Positions 21,715-32,100 of a stretch of DNA of 37,633 nucleotides are shown piece by piece (the stretch's first letter is position 1; each line of letters begins with the position of its first letter). A program made the position numbers and the translations under genes. The notes beneath the pieces are model-generated. The model did no database searches. It saw only the letters and a list, made by a program, of their open reading frames with translations, and was not told where the DNA came from. Source of the DNA: Spirogloea muscicola (taxonomy: Eukaryota; Streptophyta; Zygnematophyceae; Spirogloeales; Spirogloeaceae). The stretch covers positions 1,659,478 to 1,697,110 of the forward strand of contig WELB01000002.1 of the NCBI GenBank assembly GCA_009602725.1. Direction: 5' to 3'.

Positions 21715-22030
21715 TGGCCCCTTCGAACATTGTTCATTCTTGTCTGGGCTGGCCTCTCCCAGCTCACTCGCGGGGACTGAGCTTCCCTCTGCATCATCTC
21801 GTATTTTGTAGTGTAGTCCTTTTTCGGCACCTCTTTCTTTGGATTTGGACATTCTTTTTTGGGCTGGCTTTGCTACCCCCCTTCTCTCAGGGCGAGCACT
21901 TCCTTCTTCCTTCCCAGCCACCGCTCTCTCCGAGGGGTTGCACTGCCATCAGAAGAAGTGGCTCTTCCAATGGGGGCAAGGGCTGTAAGAAGCCAGCCCA
22001 AAAGAATTGACAAGGTTCGAAGGGGCCAAA
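21715..22030. repeat. Hairpin repeats, both orientations
   Basis: Plus-oriented copies are at about 21730-21775 (CATTCTTGTC then GGGCTGGCCTCTCCCAGC) and 21845-21905 (TTTTGGGCTGGCTTTGC). A minus-oriented copy is at about 21955-22025 (GGGCAAGGGCTGTAAGAAGC, then CAGCCCAAAAGAATTGACAA, then GGTTCGAAGGGGCC). The opposed copies can pair with one another over about 25 bp. Confidence 0.6.
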
Positions 22031-22069
22031 CTACGAAGGGGCCATAGGCGCTAGCTCTAAACTAGGGAA

Positions 22070-22495
22070 GGATGAATCACTCGATAACAACGAGTGAGGA
22101 GCCTCAAATCCGACAGATTAGCTGGCGGAAAACAATCCCCCTGACGAAAGCCAGAGGCAGCAGCGAGAGCACGGCCAGCACGCAGGTGCAAAGCCAGGGA
22201 TCGCTGAAGGGATACGGCTAGTCGCATGCGATAGACTTGGGCCAACGAGCCAGCGGCGTTGAAGTCAGCCAGCTCACCTCGCCTGCGGGACAGCGCGTCG
22301 CGCAAGCCTGGCCAGCACAGGTCGAGCCACTGGGACCCGAGAGCCTCGTGCACATCCACGGCGAGGGGTAGGAACTCGTCCCCAGCCAGGTGGTCAGCGT
22401 GTTTGGCGGCCTTGCTGCGAGCGGCGTTCGCCGCAAGGCGTCCAAAAGCAGCTCTTCCATCAGAAAGGGACGGTGGGACTACATCAGAAGGGGAA
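22070..22495 (-). pseudogene. Retroelement-like polyprotein C-terminal fragment
   Basis: On minus, an uninterrupted reading frame runs from the direction of 22689 towards 22057. Its middle reads AKHADHLAGDEFLPLAVDVH, then GSQWLDLCWPGL, and further on YRMRLAVSLQRSLALHLRAG; the end carries the SDLRLLTRCY tail shared with other repeats. The pattern (basic segment, GDxFxPxAxDv, Trp-Leu-Leu, then a Leu/Arg/Ser helix) is like the C-terminal tail of non-LTR retroelement pol proteins, and a related segment occurs at 37370-37633 on plus. No reverse transcriptase YADD box is included. It lies beside hairpin repeats at 22497-22640. I infer a 5'-truncated dead copy; assignment to a specific clade is not possible. 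Confidence 0.5.
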
Positions 22496-22496
22496 A

Positions 22497-22640
22497 GCGC
22501 GGCCAGATTGACCGGTGGCTGGGAGAGGCCAGCCCAAAGGAATGGACAAGGTCTGACATCAGAAGAAGTGGCACTCCCAATGGGGGCAACGGCTGTGAAA
22601 AGCCAGCCCGGAAAAGAATTGACTAAGGTTCGAAGCAGAG
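22497..22640 (-). repeat. Two tandem hairpin repeats next to the retroelement fragment
   Basis: The first copy begins AGCGCGGCCAGATTGACCGG, then TGGCTGGGAGAGGCCAGCCC and AAAGGAATGGACAAGGTC, and is nearly identical to those at 36382, 36964 and 37261. The second (about 22572-22640) reads GGCTGTGAAAAGCCAGCCC, then GGAAAAGAATTGACTAAGGT. Both have the same orientation and lie just 5' of the SART3-like gene. Confidence 0.7.
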
Positions 22641-22752
22641 CAGTAGTCCACAGAGTGGCCCCATCGCCTCCGCCGACTGCTCGGAGCACCTTGCACCAAG
22701 TTGCTTACTCGACTTTGGGCAGCCGCTGCTGCAGCGCGGCTGCGAGCACGGC

Positions 22753-25700
22753 ATGGCGGGCGTGGAGGACGTCGCGGCGGCGGGGACGGCGGCAGCCGCC
22801 GTCGCTGACGGCGAGGACGCCTGCGAGCACAGCGACCTCGAGGAGGAGGACGAGGACGTGGGTGCCGCCCGCGGAGGCACCGCCGGCGGCGCCGTAAAAG
22901 ACGGCGCCGGCGACGGCGGCCAGAAGGACGGCGGCGGCGACGGCGGCCAGGAGGACGAGGACGACGGCGTCGACGATCGGAAGGATGACGACGACGACGA
23001 CGACGACGAGGAGGACGACGACGAGGACGACGAGATGGCGGAGGCGGCCGCCGCCCAGGCTGCCGACGACGCCGTGGCTGCGCTGGAAGCGCGGCTGGTG
23101 GCCGCCCCCGCGGACTACCAGGCTCACGTCGAGGTGCGCGGAAGCTCCGGCAGCTGGGTTTGCCAGGGCCTAAACCCTCCTGTCATCAAAAGCAGCTGAT
23201 CAGAGCTCTCTGAGCTCTGAGCTTCATCATCCCAGACTGTCCCACACTCCCACACTAAACCATAAACCCTTGACCTCAAACCCTTCACATATGCTCTGAC
23301 ATTGCAGTACATTGCGGCCCTGCGGCGTGCGGGACACCTCGAGAGGCTGCGTGCGGCAAGGGAAGCCATGAACGTGCTGTACCCGCTGGCGGGACCCATG
23401 TGGCTCGAGTGGGCCCAGGACGAAGTGCGACTCGTTTCCGAGTAAACCACCCCACGCGTTCATCTTCACGTGAACTTCTCGTGCACGCCCTTTGACAACT
23501 TGGACTTTCCAACTTATGGCACTCGATAGGGGTGCAGGGTATGTGCTGTCTTGAGAGTTGCTGCTCGTAGAGCTACGTGATGATACTACAGTACCTTCTG
23601 CGGTTAATAGCTTCAAGTGTTCAGGGTGTAAGCTCATTGTAGGTCGCAGGTCGCGCGCACTTCCCTACTTCTGGCCACTTGGGCAAGGAGCACTCAATAT
23701 TTGCGCTGTTGTTGCAGGCTGGCAGATTGTGCGGCCGTTGAAGCCCTCTTTGAGCGGGGCATCGGCGAGTACTTGGTAAGTATAGGAGCACCTGTGCTCA
23801 CTGTTGCATATGTCTCAGGTGTGTGAGGATAGGGCTTGCTTATCCACATTGTACTAGCTCCTACTCTCATGCTTGTACCCTTCAAGCTTAGAAGAGTGAA
23901 TTAACGTCAATCTCGTCCTGTGGCTGTGCAGCACATCCCCTTGTGGCTTGCCTACCTGGCATTCGTCTGTGAACACAACGAGGCCGTCAGGCAGCACTCG
24001 GTCGAAGGCAGCTCAAAAGAGCGCGCGCTCTTTGAGCGCGCTCTCTCAGCGGGTGGCCTCCACCTCACCGAGGGCACTGCTCTGTGGGCTGCATACCGCA
24101 GATTTGAGCAGGAAGTGCTCCTCAATGAGTCCAAGGTAGAGATCGTTGTCACACTGCGATGCGCTTGGCGATGGCATTGCTATGTTCATTGTGGGCAGGA
24201 CTGCTCTAAGTGCTGTCTATCACACAATAAGTTGGGCAGTCTGCACTTGCTAATTCGGCACTTGTATCATCTCATACCATCTTCAGGCACGAGAGAAGCA
24301 GGCAGAGAGGGTGAGAAGCCTCTACCACCGGCAGCTGGCGGTCCCGCTCTTTGGCCAAGCAGAGCTGGCAGCGGAGTACCGTGCCTGGGAGCAGCAGCAG
24401 CAGCTGCAGGGCGGGGACCAGGGCATGGCTGCGAACGGCGAGGAGGTGACAGGCAGCCTGCCGCAACATCTGCAGGCAGCGATCAAGAAAGCGGCGGCAG
24501 CCTGCACGGAGAGGCAGGACCTGGAGGAGAGGGTCGCTCAGGGGACGTCCACGGATGAGGACCGGCTTGCAGCTTATCTGGTAGTCCACGGCTCACGAGT
24601 ATTTACTGAATTTACGGCTCATTCTGTGAAGTAGACTTTGTGTTTGCAGCAAATGGTACAGAAAAGGTGATCTCATCATGACCTTGGTAGCATGCTGACA
24701 GTTGCGGATCAAGTCTTGCTTCGGGCTTGTACTGAACATTGCCCTGAAGCTCAACTGCTGCAGGCATACATTGCGCTGGAGGAGAGCACCAAAGAGCCGG
24801 CGCGGTCGCAGATCTTGTACGAGAGGGCGGTCGCGGCATTTCCTGTTAATCACGACCTGTGGCTCCAGTACACTGCCTACCTCGATAATTCCCTCAAGGC
24901 CTGTGTCATTTCTCAGCCTCTGCCTGCTACTCTACCATGGCGAGGCGCAGCTGCGTAGGTCGTTTGTCTTGACAGGACTTGTGATCATGCTGACAGGGCT
25001 TAGACTTGGGTTTGTTGATCTGGCCGGACAGGTTCACAGCGTCATTGTGGGTGCATACGCGAGGGCTGTCCGAAACTGCCCCTGGGTAGGTGGGCTCTGG
25101 TCCCGGTACTTACTGGCGTTGGAGCGGGCTTCTGCCTCGGAAGACTCGATTTCCACAGTGAGTCCTGGAGCAACCAACAGCTATTCTCCACCCTCTGTTG
25201 GTATCTGCGTCGTGCTCATACTGATACAGGTGTAAATAGATATCGGCTTGAAGATTCATGTCAAGTACTCAACACGTGGGTTCCATTGCCTGTTTGTGTG
25301 CAGGTTTTTGAGCAGGCTTTGCAGGCGGGGATACAGGGTGCTGAAGAGGTATTCCCTTCATGCCTTTGCACCTGCCATGAGCTCCATGGGAGGTGTTCAT
25401 GTCGGGGATAATGTGGTACCAATCACTGGTCACATCAGAATTCAGCCCTCAATCAGTCTGAGCCCTTGTCGTAACAGCGTGAAACCGGCATTTACTTGCG
25501 AGGTGTAGTCAAGCAGATAACTAGCGTCTCTCAGTTTTACCTGGATGTAACGATGCAGGTAATCAGGCTCACTGTTCCTCCCTCTAGGCATGCTATTGAT
25601 ACAGCTGCTGGTTTGAGCAACCTGTCTCACTGGACTTAGGGCTGATGGTTGAGCACTTTGCATCTGCAGATTACTGGTATCTTCTTGACTCGTGCCGATT

Positions 25701-26977
25701 ATTTGAGAAGGAGAGCCTCCTGTGAACGTGTGGAGCAGAGTACTAAGACCCTCCGCTTACTTGCTCAGACTCTCCAGGTCTGCATCCATATGCATTGAGA
25801 CCTGCACAGACATGCTTATCATGCTTGGCACCTTGGCTCGTACCAAGTGCACTGGACATTGTGATTTCATTTTCGCAAGCATGAAGGCAGCACATCAAGA
25901 GCACCTTGTTGCCTCTCACTGGTGCCTTCACCATTGCTCAAATCTGCAGAGAGCACACAGGCACTTGGACGCGCATTTCCCAGAATATGTTGATCGTTCG
26001 TTGTCTGTCATTGGGTACTGGGCTCATGTGGAGCTTGACCTCGCCAAGGACCTTGCCGCTGCACGAGGCGTTTGGGAGGAACTTATTAAGACCAGGTATA
26101 AGGGATCAAGCTCGAAATTAAGTAGCATATCTGCTAGTGATTTGTAGTGGTCCAGTAGACATTGCCATCAGATTTGAGTGAAATAAACAGCCTTGGATGG
26201 CAGGGGTTGGATGACGGAGGCCTGGCAGCAGTACATTGCAATGGAGGAGCGACTTGGCAATGTCAAGGATGTCCGGAGCCTCTACAAGCGCTGTTACAGT
26301 CGCCGGCTCGAGGGCTCCGGTACCGAGGTCTGCTCACATGCTGTTTGCTTTGCTCCACTGCAGCGCGGGCACACTTGATTCTGCCCTCAAGTACCTGATG
26401 GGATAACAATCAAAAACATCAATACCTGCTTTGACCTGCTTTGTCCTAACAGTCCTCGCACCTGTGCCTGCAGTACATATGTGCTGCTTGGGTGCGATCT
26501 GAGAGGGAGCACGGGTCTTTGCACGACTATGACGTCGCCATGCAGAAGGTAACCACAGCTTGGCTGCAGTTACTAGCGCTCAGCAGTCAGAAGTTCTATG
26601 AGATGCTGCAAGTGATAATGGTCAAGTAGGTTTCCACTTCAGTCCGCAGACTGTTCAGGTTCTTGGCACGCCCCCTCTCTTGACCAGGTGGGGCACAGGT
26701 TGAAGGAGGTCCGAGCTCTGCAGCAGCAGCAGGACATGAAGCAAACGGCTGCAGTTCCAGAGGTGCCCAAGTTGTCTGACGCTGACGGAAAGACACAATT
26801 CAGCACAAGAGAGTTGCAGTCAAAGAAGCGCAAGCCTGGCCTGGGTTCGACCCCCAGCGAGGGCCCCGCAAAACGGCGACGAGAGAATGCCACGCCAGGC
26901 AAGGGTAACGACCAGGCTGATGTGGAGTTGGAGAGGGAAGCGGAGAGCAGTGCCACCAGACCGCAGGTGCAGGAACC

Positions 26978-27011
<34 letters not shown>

Positions 27012-28171
27012 GAACAGCAGCAACAGCAGCAGCAGGAGGAGAGGCGTGTGTACACGGACAAGTGCACTGCGTTTGTCAAGAACATTGCGCACGAGGTTGG
27101 CACGGCATGCTCTGGCTTTGTCAGCAAGGGTCAAGAATTGAGCAGCTATGTCATTTTCACTTTCTTCAGCTAAGATCTGCTTGGTACATAACTCTGCCAC
27201 AAGCCAATCTAAGAGCTTCTGATGATATGACTGGCTCAGCTTGCACCTTGAGTCTAATGGAGAGCGAGGCAAATTTGCGTAGGCGACGGACGAGGACATA
27301 GTGGAGTGGTTTGGCCAATGTGGGCAAGTGAAGGAGGTGCGGCGAGGTCGGGACAAGAGCACCGGTCATTTGCGCGTAAGTCTTTCAAGCCACTCCCCGG
27401 CCGGGTTCGCGCTCAGGGCTGAGCATGACTTGCATCTCTCTAAGTTTCTGCCACTGTACTGATCGTCATGCAACACTTGCATCTCAGAGCTACAGCAGCT
27501 TGCTTTCATGCCTAATGATGGCAGCTGATCTGTTGTGCTCTGCCCCAACATGGTATCTACCCCAACAATTGGTGCAGGGCTTTGCATATGTCGAATTTGG
27601 GGATGAGGAGAGCCTCCAGGTGGCGCTGAGGAAGGACAAGGAGGAGCTACACGGCCGGCAGCTGAGCGTGCAGCTCTCTGCACCTCCCAAGGGCGGGCCT
27701 CCTGGTGCCGGCATTGGCCACAGAGGGGTCAGGGGCAGAGGGCGTGGCCAGCGCGGCCATGACCAAGGCAGAGGTGAGAATGCCTCTTGTTGCATGACAC
27801 CATGGAGCTTAACACGCACCTCATGTATGCATTGAGCTTTTGCAGTTTATTGTGCTCATGTTGTCTTGTGAGCCTTTCTTTCTCTTACCTCAAGTCACAT
27901 ACAGAGCTTGCCTTTACCTTGTGGGTGTTTAGGCCGACGAGACCGCGGCGGCGGGGGGCCGGTCATGCCTCCATCAGTGGCCCACCGGCGGGGCGGCCAC
28001 CTGAGCCTGACCGGCAGCAACACGTTCGCCACGCCGCGCAGCGTCACGCGACCGCTGGGTTGGGGCGGCGAGCAGCACGGGGGTGCAAAGAGGCTGCCGC
28101 CCGGTGGCGACGAGGCCCCCAAGTCCAACGACGACTTCCGCAAGATGCTCCAGAAGGGAGGCCAGGGCTAA
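22753..28171 (+). CDS. SART3: SART3/Prp24-like U4/U6 snRNP recycling factor
   Basis: It reassembles U4/U6 snRNP after splicing in the nucleus (family knowledge). Sixteen exons: 22753-23133, 23308-23441, 23718-23775, 23932-24135, 24287-24580, 24764-24898, 25032-25157, 25304-25348, 25670-25777, 25950-26095, 26204-26327, 26474-26548, 26688-27095, 27283-27375, 27578-27773, 27933-28171; phase closes at 921 aa. Residues ~20-95 are very acidic (Asp/Glu run). HAT repeats fill ~105-600, e.g. MWLEWAQDE, LWLQYTAYLD, AVRNCPWVGGLWSRYLLALE, GYWAHVELDLA. A basic region (SKKRKPG, AKRRRE; likely nuclear signals) and a poly-Gln tract precede one RRM: CTAFVKNIAHE, then RGFAYVEFGD (RNP1). The C-terminus SNDDFRKMLQKGGQG matches the LSm-interaction tail. 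Only one RRM is visible, against two in human SART3 and four in yeast Prp24. Intron 6 seems to use a GC donor. Confidence 0.93.
26979..27037 (+). repeat. CAG repeat coding polyglutamine in SART3-like gene
   Basis: About eighteen CAG/CAA triplets, interrupted by GAGGAA, encode two glutamine blocks between the basic region and the RRM. Length is likely variable between strains. It lies in a disordered linker and should not disturb the folded domains. Confidence 0.85.
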
Positions 28172-29149
28172 ACCCAGAGCCCTCGTGCACTCCACCTCCA
28201 TGCGTGCGTAATGCACGCATGGAGTTGGGGCTCTCTGCCGCAGCTTCACCGCCAACATATGGTGCCATAGCTTGGACCTTACAGCCTGGGCTGCGCCACT
28301 CGGGACAATCGAACATCGATGTGGACAAACTTATAAGGCTTAAACCTACACACTGACGACCAAGCTGTCGCTTGTTCTGAGATGCTGGGCCTTCGAGGGC
28401 TCCGTCGGCCCCCAAGCTTGGAGATGGCCTGCAGGCTAAGCAGCTTCAGCAGAACACACCTGCTTTTGAGGCTGTCCATGGCTGCGAGGAGCGTCCCAGC
28501 CTGACTGCAGGGCCTCCATGCAATGCCTGGCCGGTGAACGCTGCAGAGAGCCACTGCCTTACACTGGAATTGGCCTCCCTTTTGATTTCATGCGCACCGC
28601 GCGCCTTCCCCCACGCTGGAAGTGATAGTGAGCTCTTCCAAAGGGGGCGAGGGCTGTGAAAGGGCAACCCAAAACAGTCTGACAAGGTCCAAAGTGGCCC
28701 AAAATTGCTGAAATACGTGAGTAAGCAACCACCATGCATAATTTAATATCATTTAATAACCCTAAATTAGCAGCCACTGAGTGTGGAAGACGGAGGAAGG
28801 AGGTAAGGCCGCGCTGGAGCAGATCAGGCAAGGGGGAAAGGACACGTGGCGGGCCGTCGCAAGGCGGCCGCCCCTGAGATGACGGGGGAGCGTATTCTTG
28901 CGGCCAGGGGAGTGGGGGGGTTGAAGGCGGCGACGAACGTACGATGATATCGCAGATCTGGCAGATGCTATATTAGCACAATGGCTGATTCTTACACTCG
29001 GCGGCTCTGAGCACGTGGCCCTGCTGCGATACGCAAATGGTCGGAGGGCTAGCCCCGGAGGATGAGCAGCCCCGCCCCCCCCCCCAATCTCAGTGCCGAC
29101 ACAGCAGTCCTTATCGCGCGGGGCGGCCCCTGCGGTGGCGGCGGCAGCC
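28172..29149. other. SART3 3' region and upstream region of next gene
   Basis: A perfect hairpin lies at 28196-28224, directly after the SART3 stop. A fragment of the 4705-type repeat is at about 28563-28610 (GGAATTGGCCTCCC then TTTCATGCGCACCGCGCGCC), followed by a minus-oriented hairpin repeat at about 28628-28690 (GGGCTGTGAAAGGGCAACCC, then CAGTCTGACAAGGTCC). The remainder, 28700-29149, becomes GC- and purine-rich toward the next ATG and includes a C-run at 29077-29088. No other gene was found. Confidence 0.55.
28196..28224 (+). terminator. Perfect 12-bp hairpin just after SART3 stop codon
   Basis: CTCCATGCGTGC and GCACGCATGGAG form a perfect 12-bp stem around the loop GTAAT, beginning 25 bp after the TAA at 28169-28171. 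Such a hairpin in a 3' untranslated region could act in mRNA processing or stability. Its role is inferred only from structure and position. Confidence 0.5.
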
Positions 29150-32100
29150 ATGGCGGAGGCGCAGGCGCTGGAGGCCATGGGGTTCCCGGCGGACCGCTGC
29201 AGCGCCGCGCTGCGCGCCACCGCCACGCTCGCCGACGCCGTCGAGCTCCTCCTGCGCTGGCAGGACGNGCCGCCGCCGCCGCCGCCGCAAGCGCCGCCGT
29301 TACAGCCGCTGTCAGGGAACCCGCAGCCGCAGCGCCAGCCGCAGGCGTCGTCGGACTCAGCCATGGACGCCGTGGTGCCGGATGCCGCGGCGCACGAGCG
29401 CCTGACCAGATACCGCGCCGCAAAGAAGCTGAAGCAGGTGCGAGGATGCCAGCGCCCGGCCGCCGGGCCTAACTTCTGCTGCACTCGGTGTTTCTTAGTG
29501 GCGGCCGAGCCAGCAGCGGCGTCGAATTGCTGGGACAGGACGTGCAGTGGGACGTGCTTGTGAATTGCTGGGACGGGACGTGCAGTGAGACGTACTGTGA
29601 GGAGGCAGTAATGTAACTGATGTTGGCTGCGCTGAGGCGCCTGTGCACTGCAGGAGAAGGAGGCGGAGCGCGCTCGCGTCAAGCGGCAGCTGCAGGAGGA
29701 CGCCGAGGACCGGCGGGCGCGCAGCATGCGGGTCAGCGCCTCTCCGGCACTGCAGAGCGTCTCTCACGATTTGTATGATAATTTATAACCGAAAATTAAA
29801 CACGGTGTAATGATAATTCATTTGTTGTGGGGCCTTTTGGCGCAGTGCGAGTGTGGTGGCTCTGTCACCCCGGAGCTGCAGCTCGCGGCGGCCAGCTTCA
29901 CAGCCACAGCGCAGCCTCTGCAGTCTCGGCAGGCTGTCGGGGACGGCATGGTGGCCCTCAGGGACACAAACGAAAGAGTGGACGCGCTCGGGTGGGAGGG
30001 ACGCAGCACCAGTCCTGCTGTAGTGGCCACTGCTCCTCCCAGTGTGCACCTCCAGATCCTCGGGCCGAGCGGCCGAAAGCTTCGCGCCTCGTTCCCAGCA
30101 GGTAAGTTTCGGGCGGTACCTCAGCCTGCACCGGCTGGCTGCAGAGACGGCCGGGCTTGGTGGACACCGGCGTAGCATTGCTGTAACCCGTCTGGACGCC
30201 ATGGTTGCAACACACGAAGGAATTCCTCGTGACTCCATGCAGCTATGACTAAGCAAGACCGGCTGACTCTATTTGCCCGAGCGCAGCAATCAATTCTCTC
30301 AGAGCCCCACCACTACGCTCAAGAGGCTCGTCCCAGTTGCCGCAGCCATACATCAGCTGGAAACCTGAGGCAAAGGCGCCCCCGCTTGCTTGCTGCAGAT
30401 GCCACCCTTCTGGACGTCCGTGTATTTGTCTTGCAAGCCTGGCGCGGCCAAGAGGGGGCCGCACTGGCTTCCTTCCCTCCCCCTGAGAGCTGGCCTCTGG
30501 GGCAAGCTTGCGCTGCGGTTGCTGCCAGCGGCAGCTCCCCCATGGATGGGAGGCCTGCGGGAGCCAGGGCCAGGCCGGTGAAGGCCTTCACGGGCCCATC
30601 GGCGTGCCCTGATGTCAACAGGTGAGCTCAATTGGTGCTGCATCACCACTGTGTCAAGCTTGGCCACCACCATATGTCCGCTGCCTGATTCAGGTGGCAG
30701 CCTGGTCAGTTCGTGCTGGCATCAGTATGGCTGCCTGCGCTTGCTACAACTTGCTGCAAGTTCCACTGCATAACAGCGGCCCGACAGCGTGCTCTTTTCG
30801 GGTGTGCTGCCAGAGAAGAGCAGCGGACTCTGCTGCGGCAGGCGCTGGAGCGTCACGAGCAGGAGACAGCACGAATCGTGGCAGAAGCCCAGGCCATGCG
30901 AGCTTCCGAGCAGGCGACTATGGCTCGGACAGACGCGCTTTCTCCCAGTGCAAGCAACGTCTTCTTCTTGGTGCTCGTGCCACGCAAGGAGTACTTTACA
31001 GGTGACTCCCTGAGTGGTCACATCGCTGGCCATTGCACATGCAGGGCAGTCTTCCGACAAGCTTGTCCCTACTGTTGTTGGAACAGTTCTTGATGGCAAT
31101 CCTGCATATACGTAACACAAGGAGTCAACATTGAGCCTTGTGAGCCACAACTGCCTTGTTCGTTGCAGAGGAGGCGATGACGACCACCCTGGCTGAAGCA
31201 GAATTGTGGCCGAGGGGGTCACTCGTGGTGCACATTCAGCAGGACGCTGCGCAAGCTGAAGATAGCATGCAGATTGATGTGGCACAACTCTCATCCAGAC
31301 CGCACGCTGTGCCTTATCCTGCCGGTGCTGGTCCTGGTCCCTCGATGCAGGCCATTGCCAGCTCGAGGCGGAGTCCGCGGCTGGCCGCTGGTAGTAGAAG
31401 CGCTGCTCCACAAGCCATGACTCGTGTCCAGCATGCTCACCAACCGGTGGGCCCTGGTTGGAGCGACCAGCAGGCTGCTGAGGCAGCTGGCGTGCCAACA
31501 GAATGTGCTGCTCGGCCTTTGAGTCAGGCTGCTGCGGCTGCTGCCGAGGCAAGGCTGCGAGGGAGCGCCTCTGGGCAGCCGCCAGTCCAAGCCCCGGTCG
31601 GCAGTCTGCCACCGGCCGTCACTCCCGCTCCAGTGCCAGTCCCAGGAGCGGCCTCCAATGCCAGCAGCCATGCTCGCGCTGCCCAGGGCAGGGCCCCCAT
31701 TGGGAGAGCCAGGAGGGTCGGGCGGCAGCTAACTGAGCAGCAGAGGGAGTTCCTGCGCGAGAGAGCCCTCCAGGCAGCAGCGCAGCGCGCGGAGGAGGCT
31801 GCGGAGATGCTGAGGGCGGGCCTCCCGGATGGGCCGCCTGACGGAGCAGAGGTGCAGCAGAGTGGAGCAGCCCAAGCTGTCGGGGCAGCGCAGGCGGTGC
31901 TGCTGGAGCCAGCTCCGCTGGGCTCGTTCGGCCCGGTACCGGAGGCCGGGTCAGCGAGGGAGATCCTTGGCAGCCTGCAGTCGGTGTTCATGCCTTGCGA
32001 AACGTTGGCCATGGATGCCGAGGTCAGCTCGGCCAATGATCAGCTTGCGGGCAGCCAGGCGCACGACGGGCAAGCTGGGCCAAGTCAGGGCGGCCCGCCT

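Noticed and set aside
22057-22689. Treating the 210-codon minus frame as an intact host gene
   Set aside because: Its two ends are shared with dispersed repeats and only the middle looks protein-like, so a dead element fragment is more likely.
26840-26862. GGGTTCGACCCCCAG, resembling a tRNA T-arm
   Set aside because: It lies within an in-phase SART3 coding exon and no tRNA cloverleaf surrounds it.
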